47,638 nt of DNA from Heterotrichella gracilis (GCA_032358255.1 JAULBX010025964.1:1-47638), one strand, 5' to 3'; counted from the stretch's first letter, positions 11,915-24,089 are shown. Numbers and translations: made by a program. The notes: generated from the sequence alone by a model not told the origin.

Positions 11915-13034
11915 GGTGTTGGTGGGTGGGGTGCAGGCAGGGCTAGGTGGTGGGCGAGTGGGCAGGGCTGGCGAGGGCTCCTTGTAGGGTTTCTGCGAAG
12001 GGTGGTGCGCCACCGTGGACCATGCTACCACGGCCAGCTGAGGAGCCCTGCCCGTTCAAAAGTCTTGACTACCGATGGACCCTGCAAAAGGGGCAGTGCA
12101 GTGCGCTAGGAACAAGGTCTTGGAGGCGCGCATTCAAGGTCCAATGCCGTAGAAACGCACGATTGCAGCCAGAAAATGCCTTTGCGCACCGGTTGCAAAG
12201 GACGATGTATGGCCGCACAACTCCGACACCGGGCCCAATGCATGCATATACGCGGGCTTCCGGCAATGCTCAACCTCGAGAACTCGCTACACGCTGTGCA
12301 TTCCTAGCACATGCGTTTCTCATTGGCTCGTTACAAAGTCTACTCGGCACATACCACGGTCACTGCTGTCTGAAAGGTGTCGCCATGCGTTGGCAGCTGA
12401 TGAAGCAACGCAGGGTCACGTGGATTGGCCGGCCCTTGGTTTCAAACAAAAAAGCGCTTACGATACTGATGCAACCCACCCAATACAACGTGCATTCCTC
12501 TTTCCTGTCTGTGGGGTTTCCGTTAAGGCCGCCGTCCCGTTTCACGTTTTGAACGAGTCGCTCAGTGACGTTTGAAGGGGTTTCGCCTGCCTCTCTAAGG
12601 TTTTTGGCAAAAAGCAAAATAAAGAGTATTGTAATTTTTTTTTTAAAGAATGGGCCAAAGAACTTTCAGTTCTAATTGGGTAATGCCTACAGCTTGTGCT
12701 ACAAAGCCTACTGTGTAACTCGCAAAACTGGCTCTCAGTGTCAGTGATATCATATTTGCCTCGCTGTAAATAAACGGTGGCTCGCATGCCCCCGGGCGCA
12801 GCTTGCACACTCAGCCTGGGAGAGAAAAAGTTGCACCCAGCCCAAAACCCCACAAGGGTTTAGCTTGGATATAGCTTTGGACATTAGGCACTACAGCTGC
12901 ACCGGTGATCGGCGTCTGGTTGCAGGCTCGCCCAATTCCCGTGCCATCCACTCCTACTTCCTTCACGCAGTCTCTCGAGCCCATGGCCATGGCCCGTTGC
13001 TGGGGCATCACACCATGGCATGGGATGAGCTGGA
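11915..13034. other. Intergenic region, no gene seen
   Basis: Between the PEX11 start and the TFIIIC5 stop, both on the minus strand. It should hold the PEX11 promoter near 11915 and the TFIIIC5 3' UTR near 13034. Open frames over 12069-12617 show no family resemblance. A T9 run lies near 12635. Confidence 0.5.
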
Positions 13035-16000
13035 TCAAGCTTCAAGATTATGGCCGCCGGCTGCACCTGCAAAATACACACACGGAGTGACCGTACAATG
13101 TCGTGACCGTACAACACTGTGCAGCAGTGTTGGTGAGCCAGTGCTTGCATAGCTATTCCCCCCCCCCCTCACCCACATAACCAGCAGGAAAGGCCCCAAC
13201 ACCCCGACCAAGCCCATTCCGTCACCCAGGCAGCACGGCTGTTCTCTCAGCTCTGATCCCTCAATCTCAGAAAAGTTGAGGTGACAACAACCCGAGGATT
13301 GGGGGACAAATCCTCCCACTGGTCGTTTCAGCCTCGTTTCCCACCGCGATGGATGATACCCGTTGTGTTTGTATGCGTTGTGGCAAGGCACATAACGGCT
13401 TGGCATGCCTCCAGGTCAAGTACCGCCCAGAACACGTACTGAGATTTTCCCCAAATTAAATTTGTACATAACACTACAAATAAAAAAAAAAAAATGATAA
13501 AAAATCTACTCCCTGCACCTGGTCCGAGTTCCACCTCCTCCAGCCCTGCCAGCAACTCCTGCATACTCGGCTCGCTGCCAGCTGCGCGGGGGGCGGGGCC
13601 AGCGCCCACCGCCATTTGCTGTGTACCTGGAGGTGGGGAGATATGTTGAGCACGCAGGGGGATGACGGGGAGGAGGGGTGGTTGACAAGTGTAAAAGAGG
13701 GATTACCCGCCACTTAGCAAAGGGAGGTGTAAGGAAGTGCCGCGGACGCGGAGATAGGGATTACCACACTCCGTGCCGCAGGTGCGGAGATGGAGATTAC
13801 CGCATCTTGATCGCCATGCAAACATTGTCAAACACACTGTACAGGCAGTACAGCCCACCCACACACACTGCGGCATGCTGCACTAGCAGAATGACAGCGA
13901 CTACTGATGACCTCCCCCCGCTGTTCCCAACCCACCTTCCCCGCCTTGCTGCAGCAGGGCCTTGAACCTGCTGTCCACACGCGCGGTGATGGTCGCCCAG
14001 GTGGCAGCCGAGTACCAGCCAAGGGTGTCGTCGCAGGTGGTGGAGGGGGGCCGCTGAGTCAGCAGCGGTGCGATGACGTCATCCTCCAGGTCGCACAGCT
14101 GCAGCAGGGCGGTGCGGGTGGCGGGCAGGCCTTCAAACCTGGAGCCAAGGGGGGAAGGTGCATGGGTGAGGACGGGAGGGGAGCACTCCATCAGAGAGGG
14201 GTGCCATGTGGATCTTGTGGAATACCGCGGAGGGGCGGGAGGGCGGGGGTGCACGGAAAGACATTCACACAGCACACGCCAGCGTTGCTCATTCGCGAGC
14301 ACACTGCAGCCTCCCATGCATACTGCGTTCATTTACTTTTGGGGCAGTGATCCATAGTCTGTGCATTTAAGCAGTCCTGCACAAGCATTTGGTGCAGAGC
14401 CCCCCCTCAACCTGCCACCTGACAACCCCCTACACAGACCACACCCACCCCATTGGATTCGCCTTCCCCGCCCCCTCCCCCACCCACCTGTGGAGCTCCT
14501 GGACGGTCTTTGCCTGATGCGGCAGCGCCCCCCCTGGCCCCTGCGCCAGCAGCCCCTGGTGCCAGGTGGCAGGCAGGCAGTACTCCATCACCTGCAGCCG
14601 CCGTGATGCCGCCACCTGGCGGGGGTCGTGGCCACGTGCTATCCACAGATGGCGCCAGGGGCCTGTGGGGTGGAGAGTGGTGGTGGGGCCGGGTGCAGTA
14701 CAGCCACACAATGTAGTAACTCTTTGCAAACATTGTGCATTGTGGGAGGTCGGTTCTGAGGTGTTGACTCGTTAGGTAATGGGAATGGTGTTATGGAACT
14801 GAAACAAGTATGGAATGTTTACACGTTGCACACTAAGAACAACCCTTCCCCGCCACCAGGGTGCAGTTCCCCTTGGCCCCACCCCTCCAGTGAAACCAAA
14901 CACCCTGCTCGGCTCCACTCCGCCGCACCTGTTCTGAACCTGTATGCCACCCTGTGCAGCAGCTGATCCAGGTCGTCAGACCCTAGGGTAGGGTAGCGCT
15001 CAGCCAGCGCTTCAGGCAGCCAGGCGGGGCGCTCGGCAAATGCAGCGGCCACTGCGGGGCCATGGGGCGCGGACGAGGTCCCTGTGTGCGTGGAAGTGCG
15101 TATGTGGATGGGTTTGGATTCTTACTGCGTGTACCCCACTAGAATTGGCATGCCATGGGCTTTGTTGGAATGGGATGTGGAGCCATGCGCCCTATTTGGC
15201 ACTGGCAAACAATCCTACTTGCAGGTTTTGCTTTTGAGACAGCAGGTTGTGCAGGTTATTTGCTGGATGCTGTGCCGTACATTGCATGTTGTGCGCTCGG
15301 GGTGTGACGCCATTGGCGAGATAGCAAGTGCAACCATCACAGCCTGTGCATGGCTAACATGCCACGAAAGTTGCATTCTTGAGTACCCACTGAGCGGCCA
15401 GAATGTGTGCGCACCTTCAAAAATGTTGCTGCTTGTGCTGGCCTCGGGGACAGTCACGGTGTGGTAGTTTATGCATGCGGAACGGGAGGGTTGCTCGCCA
15501 CCTGCGGCAGCGCCAGGAGTACGCCACAGGTTAGAATAGGTTGGGTGCAATGGAGTGGACTTCTGGAAGTATATGGCAGCAGCAGTGGGCAGGTGGATGC
15601 GCTACATGAGTAGGGGTTGCCACGTGTGGCGATGATTTGGTTCAGCTGATGATGGCCATGGTGTCCGATGCATCCAGGAAGCACGCGGCACCCACAACCC
15701 CCGCCAGCAGGTGTACAGAGCCTGCCCACCACTGGGCTGAGCTTGTGCTATGCGGCAATGTGAACAATAACCATGTGTGTGTGTGCGGAGCAAGGCAAGT
15801 GCACGGTGTCATGCATGACCTGCGCCATGCACCATGGCCTTGCCACACTCGCTGCTTCCCATACCAACTCTTTGCCTAACATCGTGCCCATGCCTCCTTT
15901 TCCACTGCCAGCGGACTGGACATTTGGCATACAAGCATGCCGCACCTGCATGATTCACGAATTTTCAATCCCCACCAAGACCCCACCTGGTCCCTGGGAG

Positions 16001-16854
16001 TGTGCGTCGTTGTATGCGCTCCGGAATGCGTAGTCAAAGGGTTCGTACACCTTGCTGAAGATGGCGGGGAGCTGCAGCGGGGCCTCGGGGGGGTAGCCAA
16101 GGGGGCCACCCTCCTGTGGGGTGTGGGAGGGGTGTGGGTGGGTGGCGTATGGTGTGGCTAGGGTTTGGATAGGGTTTGGATAGGGTTTCTGTGTACTCTC
16201 CACAGGCAGCAAGGGGTTGGGGGAGAGGCGTGGGAGCTCTAGCCACCACGGTGCACGCCTATGGCGTCCACCATTCTGCACCGGTAGGGAGGTGGTGGCA
16301 CTGTTTGGTGGGCAGGTGCTTACACCTGGCTGGGTGCATGGCGAGCATGGCAGGATGCAAGATACCAAGATGTAAGATGATCTGAGGTCCTGCGCCTCGT
16401 GATGGTGGTGGTGCAGTGGTACTATTCGAGCCACCAGAATGGCCTCACGTACCTCACCCCCCTCTGCCTGTGCCTCTCCAGGTTGGCTCCATGACACGTA
16501 CTGATAGTCTGACAGGCCGTCAAAGTGGAAGCTCTGCCGCACAACGCCCACCAGCTCTACGTTAACCCCGCCATCGCTGTCCAACCCCGGGGGTTGGCCG
16601 CTGCCCTGCTTGGGACGGGTCACTTTGAGCACCATCCCCTTGCAGTCCTTGCGCTCCCCGAACAAGGGGTGGGACAGGGGGTCAGCGGGGCGGAGGCGCA
16701 GCGGAAGGAAGGCGGCTTTGCTGCTGCAGGCGGCGGACACTGCCTCCGTGCCCCCCAGGGATGCAAGCACTCGCTCCGTGTCGCCCACATAGCCAGGGTA
16801 GTGCACGGCAAGCACGTTGTCACTTGACACGCTGGCTGTTAGCGAAGAGGACAT
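13035..16854 (-). CDS. GTF3C5: General transcription factor 3C subunit 5 (TFIIIC, Tau95-like)
   Basis: Subunit of TFIIIC, which binds the A- and B-box promoters of tRNA genes and recruits TFIIIB and Pol III in the nucleus. Exons 16854-16453, 16113-15987, 15081-14929, 14662-14488, 14138-13936, 13626-13519 and 13066-13035 give 399 aa. Family hallmarks: NVLAVHYPGYVGDTERVLASL near the N-terminus, LRPADPLSHPLFGER, FDGLSDYQYVSW, and a C-terminal part with ERYPTLG, WRHLWIARGHDPR and YRF...DLEDD. The last exon is the weak point: exon 6 ends at a modest donor (GTGCAG) and exon 7 adds only nine codons (GAAGGHNLEA then stop). Reading through exon 6 instead gives a hydrophobic tail beside an A-run, which looks non-coding. 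The protein is shorter than animal GTF3C5 and lacks its long acidic tail. Confidence 0.85.
16159..16189 (+). repeat. TAGGGTTTGGA tandem repeat in TFIIIC5 intron 1
   Basis: Three near-copies of an 11-bp telomere-like word (TAGGGTTTGGA) lie in intron 1, about 45 bp before the exon 2 acceptor in transcription order. The first and second copies are identical; the third changes into TAGGGTTTCT. This is one of many telomere-like tracts in introns of this window. Confidence 0.7.
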
Positions 16855-18343
16855 AGCGCCAGGCCTGCTGTGGTGGCCGTGGTCATGCTAGCACGTTACA
16901 CGTCTGTAGTAGTCGTGGGTGGCGCCGATGGTTTGCATTCAAAGCTGTGATCAAGCAATGTCTAGCCATATGCATGCATGTTCAAAATTCGAAAATGCAT
17001 GCATTGGTTCCAACCGTTTGAAGTCTACGTGCACAAGCCGCTGGTGAAACGATGACAATCATGTGGCCTTTAATTGCTTGTACAGCTTTGTATTCCAGGT
17101 AGTAGCTGTTTTGTTCAAGTTCCACGTGGTGTTGCGGTACGTCAAGTGACGTACAAGAATTCCCGCCAGAAGCTCGGCCTCGGTCCGGATGGCGGTTTAT
17201 CCGGCGCACCGTTCAACTCGAGTTTCTTTGGGTTTCGTATTGGCGCCTATCCCAATACTGGGCAATGGATGCAGGTGTGCTGCAACCTTGTACGCACGCC
17301 ACCGTGGCAGAACGCATCTATAGCGCCTTTCAACACGTTGCGAGGTCGCTTGAACCCTCTGCTTCGCCAGTGACAGGCACACCCACCCAACAGTTGCATA
17401 CAGTGTTTGCGCCAAATCGTGGCCTGGTACACAACTTCTGACGCCAATCGTATCGCACCGCCCAGGCTCCGTTGGCGTCTCATTCTCAGTCACAGGTCAT
17501 TTATCCTGCACCCCACATCCAACAGCTGAGATATCTGGCTGGGGCACACCGCCACATCGCGCCAGCTAGCACCGCCTACAGCCCGGCACCCACAACACAC
17601 CCACAGCCGCTTCGGCGTTGCGAACTACAGGCAAGTGGCGTGCCTGAAGGATAACACACTCCGGCGCACTTTCGTGCCCTGTGTCTCACTTGGCTATTAG
17701 TGGGCGACCGCACGGCCAGGGATGGGCGTGCCAGCAGGGGAGGGATTACTGGCATTACCTTGCCCATACTTATCCACTTATAACATGCGTAGGCCTTGCA
17801 TGCTGTGTGTCTTTAGGTAGACAGCTTACGCTGTACAAGAGCGCCTGCATGCCGACGATGTTGCCAGCATATGTCACACCCACCTCCATGCACCCACCAC
17901 CATGTGTTTGCCACCGCCACGATGAGCTGCTGCCATTGTGCCAAACACCCTGCCCACAACACAGAAGCAGCTGAAACAAGTGTATATTGTACTCCCGTAC
18001 CTTTTAGTTGATGTCAGTACCAAACTGCCATTGCCTGTTTTCCCAGCACCCTTTGTAGCAACAGGATAACACCTGCTTGTGGGGCCAGCAGCATTACAAC
18101 CTACACCACGCACAAGTGTAGTTGTCTGCGACAGCTGCTGCCGCCACTCCCTGCCAGCCCACAGCCTCCAAACCACGTGCATCATCTCCACCCTGCGTAG
18201 TCACCACCCCCTGACTGTTGCTCGCCCCACAGCCTGCAGGCGCACTGCACCCCCCCACACACCCCAGCCGCCCATGGCCCCGGCATAGACGGCCCCCTTC
18301 CATTACAGCACAGTCTCCACCCGTGGGGAGTTGGAGTGGCACT
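16855..18343. other. Divergent intergenic region (TFIIIC5 / ion channel)
   Basis: About 1.5 kb separates the two divergent start codons, so both promoters should be here. An open frame runs in phase into the channel ATG from 18218, but its sequence (HPPTHPSRPWPRHRRPP) is unlike a signal peptide and is probably 5' UTR. I see no tRNA or other RNA gene, and no clear TATA element. Confidence 0.5.
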
Positions 18344-21300
18344 ATGGCCGGCCCCGGGCACCTACCCAGCACCACCCTCCTGCTAGCAGCCTGTGCCACC
18401 TTTGTACTGCTATTATCGTCCCCCTGCCTCGGCCAGTCCATCTTCGATGGCCAGCCCGGCATCCAGGGCATCCCCCCTGGCAGCAACGTGACTGTGCAGG
18501 TGTCAGCCTACCTGCTGCGGCTGGTGTCGGTGGATGAGGTCAACTACAAGGTGGGTGGGGGTCAAGGCGGGGTTGGGTTTGGGGTGGAGGGTTTTGGGGG
18601 GTAGGGTTTGCGGTGCAGTTTTTTGGGTGGATGAAGTTAACTACAAGGTGGGCCAATCGGTGGGGTAGGGGTTGGGTTGGAGAGTTTTGGTTGAAGTGAC
18701 CGATAAGGTTGGGGGCGCTGGCCTCACAGAAGCCTTCGGGTGCAGGGCTTGCAGGATAGGGTTTTCGAATGGGTAGGGTTGTGATAGAGTGTCCACAAAG
18801 CATGGCCGTGCTTGGCCCCACGCAAGGTTTTAAGTGAAGGGTTTGGAGTGCATGCGGCGGCAGCGGCAGGTTACGCCTGCGCATCCATGCTGAGTAGGGT
18901 TCCTGCATGGTGGGCCGTGGATTTGGCTTGTTGACCCTCCAGCCGCCCCCTTGAGTGGCTGTGCTGGTGGTGGCAACGGCTGCATGCATACCACACGTGT
19001 GGACACCCACCACCAGGCACCATCCACACACCCCACCCCACCCTCCTGCAGTTTGAGGCCTCCATGCGCTTCATCCTCAAGTGGGAGGACCCAAAGTTCA
19101 GGGACTTGGTCCAAGCGGCTACCTCAAGAGCAGTGGAATGTGCGCAAACCATACCAAAACTCTAACAAACCCCTTCACCCCTGCAGTGCCTACAACTTGT
19201 TACTGCATACTCTGACTGGTCCGTGCCTTTGATGGCTGTCCCCGCTTCTGCGCCATGTATGGTACACTGACCCTTGCCTGCCTGCACTGAACCAACACTC
19301 CCTGTAATGCATTACACTCCCCCTGAGTACCCTTCCCCTCCTGCAGTGACCAACGGCAACTCCAACACCGGCTACTGGTGCAACAGGCCCTGCTCCAACT
19401 TTGCATTCATGCAGGGCAACTCACTATGGTGCGCAAACCCTAACGAAACCCTGCAACAAGCCTTACATGCGCGATGGGGCACGCTACACCATGGTACCCT
19501 GTGTCCAGCTTGGAAGTTGTGTGCGCTGCCCCCCATGCCCTTGCGCAGCACCGCATGCTGGTGCCCCGCCTTTGCCTGGCGCTGATCCACGGTCAGCTGT
19601 TAGGGTTTAGGGTTTAGGGTTTCTGGCAGGAGCGTGCCAGCTGTCGGTTCTACCTGAACTTTCCTAAGGCTGCATGTACTATGTAGCAATCTGCCACTGG
19701 CCACATGGGGCTAGGCACGGGGATGGATGGGCCTCATTGCGGTTCAGCTTACACTTTTCTCCCTTGCAGCTGCGACTACTTGTGGATGCCCTCGCTGGCG
19801 GTGTCCAATATGGAGGCAGTGGTGGGGCCAACCTACTACAGGTAAGCAAGTGGGCACACGCGGGTGTGTGTGTGGGTGGGTTTGGGGGGACGTGACGTTG
19901 ACTGATAACAAAAGTTCGGAATAAGTCATTTGTTGCTGGGGGAGGACAGCCTTGTATGCATTACTATTTTGTACAGTAAGATGTCATTTGCTGGGAGGAA
20001 CCCCTGCCAGGGCACCATCCCTACATCCACCAGGGTCATGGCCTGTATTTTTATGAGGGTCAACCTGCACGCTGAATGATTTGCGTGCTGCACCGTTCCA
20101 TCCCCCACATGTCAAGCCAGTGGGCACGGGTGGAGGAGGCACCTGTCACATGGCAGCAGACCGGGCATGTGCATACATACATGTGTACACAGCTGCTACC
20201 TCACCAATTGGTCCACCACCCAGGTCTACACCCCTTCCAAAAAGCCTTAGCCGCCACATCACCTAGCATTAACCCCACCACATGCCAGCCCACCCCACCG
20301 CTCCGCACCAATCCCCACCCCCCACCCCAGGATCCGGCCCTGCGGCAGCACCCCCAACGGCGTGTACTGGCGTGTGGACGTGACCGCCAACTTCTACACC
20401 GGCATGTCCTTCAAATCATTCCCCTTTGACAACCAGCTCATGAACGTGTTCTTCTCGGTGCCGGACACAAAGGAGTACATGATGGGACAGGTCAACTACC
20501 AGGCATCAAGCGCAGGTGGGTGGGGGGGGAGGGGCGTGGAGGTTAGGGTTGGCATGGCAAGAAAACTTGTATCGGTGTGCGCGATGATGCTTGAAGGACG
20601 CATGGTGTATCTGGCATGTGTCTTGTACCTTAGTCTTTCAAACACCTCCACATCAAGCTTTCCCCTGTGCCCCCTGTCTGGGCACCGCTTGCATCCAGCG
20701 CCCCTTGTCATATGCTGGTGTGCACCTCCCCTTTTATCAACTTGTGTGCTTCCCCCCTTCTCCCAGGCGTGAGCACCGTGTACACCCAGAGCCCCTTGTC
20801 GCGCGGTGGGGATGACCTGTCTGGCTGGACAATCAAGCGCATCTTCGTGTACCCCTTCGTGGGGAACAACAGCCAGCTGTATAATGTACGTGGGGAGGGC
20901 AGTTTGGGTTCCCGCCACACCCTTGCTCATGTTGGTGCCGATGGGTTGATGGGTAGTGCGCATGTGGCAATGTGTGAGAGGCTCCTTTGTGGAGTGGTTT
21001 CTGCCTGTGTCTATATGCATTACTGCTGTAGGGTCTAGGGTTTGCCCGTATTGGTTGCGTTGTCGTTGACCCTGGTGCTCTCCACTGTGGGTGCTGCCCC
21101 TGCAATCATCGCATCCAATGCTGCCCCTGCAACCATCGCATCCAATGCTGCCCCTGCAATCATCGCATCCAATGCTGCCATGGCACACCCTAGACCCTTA
21201 ACCCTAAACAGCTGCATATGCCTCCCTCTCTTGCAGCGTGGCGTGCCTCCCTCTACCAACGACTCGTGCAGCTATGATCCAGAGCTGGGCATCGACCAGG

Positions 21301-24089
21301 AGAACGAGGTGTCCACGTACCGTATGATCATCGTGTCCACAGTGGTGCGTGTGGCAGGCGGGGACAGCTGCAAAACACGCTGCATGCATGGCGCCAATTC
21401 CCATGCTCCTCTGGGGACATGGATGGGATATATAAAACTGTCGAAAGTGGGAATGCAAGTGCCACATGTATGCATGCTTATTCCCATGTACTTGCACATG
21501 CTAAGGTATGTGTAAGCTGCATGCCATGGCCACATGCCCCATGTGTTGATCGGCCAGTTCCCTCCCCTCCTCAGATTGAGCGCTCCTCCTGGTACTATGT
21601 GTGGACCCTGCTCATCCCAATCTTCCTGGGGGGTGCATTGGCATTTGCAGTCTTCTACTTTGATGTCACCGACATTGCCAACAGGTTCTCGTCCATCATT
21701 ACGCTCTTCCTGGCACTGGTGGCGCTGCAGGTGAGGGCAGGGGAAACCCTTGACAGGGTTATGGACCTGAAGGAGTTCTGGAGGGCATATCTGGAGATAT
21801 CCACTTTCGCTGCTGGGGCGGCTTTGTACCCTGTTCCCCTTGTCTGTGTGTCTTTACATGTCCCTTTCAACCTGACCCCTCCACATCAGCAGGGCCACAA
21901 TACAACATCATTGCATTCCACCCTTGATCCGTCGCCCTGTTCCCCTCCTCCGACCCCCACTGGTGCGCCACTGACGCCCCCCCTGCTCCCCACTCTCCCA
22001 GTTTGTGGTGAACGGCTCCCTCCCCGCCTCCACCTACATCCTCATCTCCCAGCAGCTCATCATGCTGTGCTACCTGCTGTACCTGTTCATAGTGCTGGAG
22101 TCGTTCGTGGTGTACTACATCGCAACGCACAGGCACCGCAAGCACCAAAAGGACAAGCAGGTGGGTGGGGTGGGGTGGGCAAGGGGGTGGTGGAAAATAT
22201 ATTTCTTCGGAGAGCTGTGATAATGTTGTTAATTCAAGTTTATCTTCAAATTGCTCCATTGAACCTTTGATGTGTTCATCCCCAGCCTCCACCTCCTGCA
22301 TCTGCCAACAGTCAGTGCCACATGGCACCCTCCCCTTGTCTCCCACATGCTCCCAACCTCTCACCTTTCAAGTTTAGCCCTAACCCAACCCTAGCCCAAT
22401 CCCTGGCGGCACTCCCTCACCCTTCTCCCCCCGCCCCCCCTTCAGACCAAGGTGCTGTTCAAGATCCACCAGGACAAGGACAAGGACGCGGGCAGCAAGG
22501 CGATCGCCTTCAAGTTCCTCAACATGATGTCCTCCGGCAAGAAGCTGAGCGCAAAGTACTACCAGCAGGAGGATGATGTGGATGTGGGAAGCGAGAAGCC
22601 GCCTTCGCTGCCAAAGGTGGGCGGGCTAGTAGTTAGCAGTGACAAGTAATCTGCCATGCAGCAAGGTGGATCAGGCCCCGGGATAGATCTGGTTTGTCAC
22701 TGCTTGCAGCTTTCCAAATCTCACCAGCATAACTGTCATCGACTGCCAGTGGAGATGCTGGGTGACACCTTGCTTGTAGCCGCGGGTTCAAATGGCAGGA
22801 CGGCGACCACTGCAAGGACAACAACCCTTATTCAGAAACTTAAACCCTAAACCCCTAACCACAACCCTGAACCCCGTTTGTGGCCGCAGGTGCAGACGTC
22901 AGCGCACGACGAGGACTCTGAGGACAACGACTCCAACAACCCCTTTGCAGACCCAGAGGCGCAGTCAGGCACCCCCATGGCGCTCCAGGAGCCCCCCCGG
23001 GCCACCTCCACGCGCTTTGTGCGGGTGACAAGCGACATCGGGGAGAGGGACAGGCAGGACAGGGAGAGGGCAGCGGGGGCGGGGGCGGGGGCGGGGCCAT
23101 ACACCTCGCCGCTCAATGTTGAGTCTCAGGCAGCTGAGGAGGTGCCTGCTGCTGCGGCAGGGGGGTCGGCGCTGAGCCGCGCGCGGAACAGGTGGAAGGT
23201 GGCGGGGGCGGGCGCGGGGCAGCAAGGTGAGGGTGGTGGTGGTTGGGAGGGGGGTCTCTGGGAGGATGGGCATGGCTGTGACATTTCTGAATGTATGTTC
23301 AAAGATCCGCTTGTAATGGGGTTGGCATGGATGTTACACTGAATCTGCTTGCGTCAACGCCAATTGCCATCTGAGCATGCTCTCCACTGCCCAGCACGCT
23401 CTATCTTGCCCGACCCTCACCACTTTACTCCAGCACCATCCCCCCCCCTTACCCACCTCTCCTCCCTCCCCTCCCCTGCAGCCGAGGCTGCTGCGCCTGC
23501 GGTGGTTATCGATCGCCCCCCCTCCATCCTGCGCACCTCCACGCCCCCCAACATCAGCGTGCCCCAGTTTGAGCGGCAAACCACCATGGACTCCGAGCAG
23601 AGCATGCAGGTGAGAGCCGTGGGGTTGGTTGTTGGGAGATGGTGGTTGGTTCTATGTAGGGGGGTTGCCAAGTGCGGCAGTGGGGGATGGCTTAATGTTT
23701 CACATGTCCCTAAACCCAAACCCTAAACCCTAAAGCTGACCACCTTGCCCCGCCCTTAGGACCCCGCGGCCGCCCCCAACGCCAGCAAGCGCCGCCTGGG
23801 CGGCAACATCTTCCAGCGCATGAACATGCGCGGCAGCTCCATCAAGCGCAAGTGGAAGCTTCCGGACCACGCCGACGAGGACGAGAAGGACGCCTACTAC
23901 GTGTGGCTGGCGCGCAAGGTGGACTCCATCGTGCTGGCCATCTTCTTCATCGGCTTCCTCACCACCTACATCGTGCTGCTGGCGGTGCCCGTGAGCACGG
24001 AGAACGGGCAGTTCAACGACATGGTGAACACCGCCATGCTGTCAACCTATCCGCAGATCCAGACGCAATGGAATGTGAGCAGCTACTGA
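18344..24089 (+). CDS. Pentameric ligand-gated ion channel (Cys-loop/Pro-loop receptor family)
   Basis: A ligand-gated channel of the nicotinic/GABA-A/GLIC superfamily. Thirteen exons: 18344-18550, 19052-19139, 19347-19428, 19770-19841, 20331-20515, 20767-20885, 21237-21344, 21575-21730, 22002-22160, 22446-22616, 22890-23226, 23482-23609, 23760-24089; all phases close, 713 aa. Signal peptide (1-31), then an extracellular beta domain: MRFILKWEDPKF (loop D-like Trp), DYLWMPSLAV (loop A-like WxP) and FPFDNQ at 180-185. The two Cys-loop cysteines are replaced by G174 and M187. M1 (about 294-316) carries LLIP, M2 (about 324-343) is RFSSIITLFLALVALQ with 9' Leu, then NGSLP, M3 (350-379) and M4 (658-682). 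The M3-M4 loop is long (about 280 residues), acidic, Pro/Ser-rich and disordered-looking. Ligand is unknown. M2 has Asn at -1', neither the Glu of cation channels nor the Pro-Ala-Arg of anion channels. The least certain splice is the exon 2 donor. Confidence 0.9.
18528..18712 (+). repeat. Echoes of channel exon 1 end with donor site
   Basis: The end of exon 1 (GTGGATGAGGTCAACTACAAG before GTGGG) recurs in intron 1 at 18626-18652 (GTGGATGAAGTTAACTACAAG before GTGGG) and, more decayed, at about 18681-18712 (GGTTGAAGTGACCGATAAG before GTTGGG). Both copies keep a GT after AAG, so they look like duplicated donor sites. TAGGGTTTG words lie between them. Confidence 0.85.
19601..19624 (+). repeat. 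Interstitial telomere-like TTTAGGG tract
   Basis: About three TTTAGGG units in intron 3 of the channel gene. This is the plant/green-algal telomere word, here far from any visible chromosome end. Confidence 0.85.
21092..21178 (+). repeat. 27-bp minisatellite in channel intron 6
   Basis: Three tandem copies of a 27-bp unit (starts GCTGCCCCTGCAATCATCGC) plus a partial fourth, differing at one base (AATC/AACC). It lies between the exon 6 donor and the exon 7 acceptor. Its length is a multiple of three and it is open in one plus-strand frame, but no splice site places it in the mRNA. Confidence 0.9.

Noticed and set aside
12069-12617. Several 60-200 codon frames between PEX11 and TFIIIC5
   Set aside because: They overlap each other on both strands, lack splice-bounded structure and resemble no family.
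20496-21188. 230-codon open frame on the minus strand
   Set aside because: It lies antisense to channel exons 5-6 and their introns, and part comes from the 27-bp repeat. It has no domain and is explained by the plus-strand gene.
21419-22270. 283-codon plus-strand frame
   Set aside because: It runs through channel exons 8-9 and the introns between them. The intron parts have C/T tracts and splice sites, and the spliced model matches the family.
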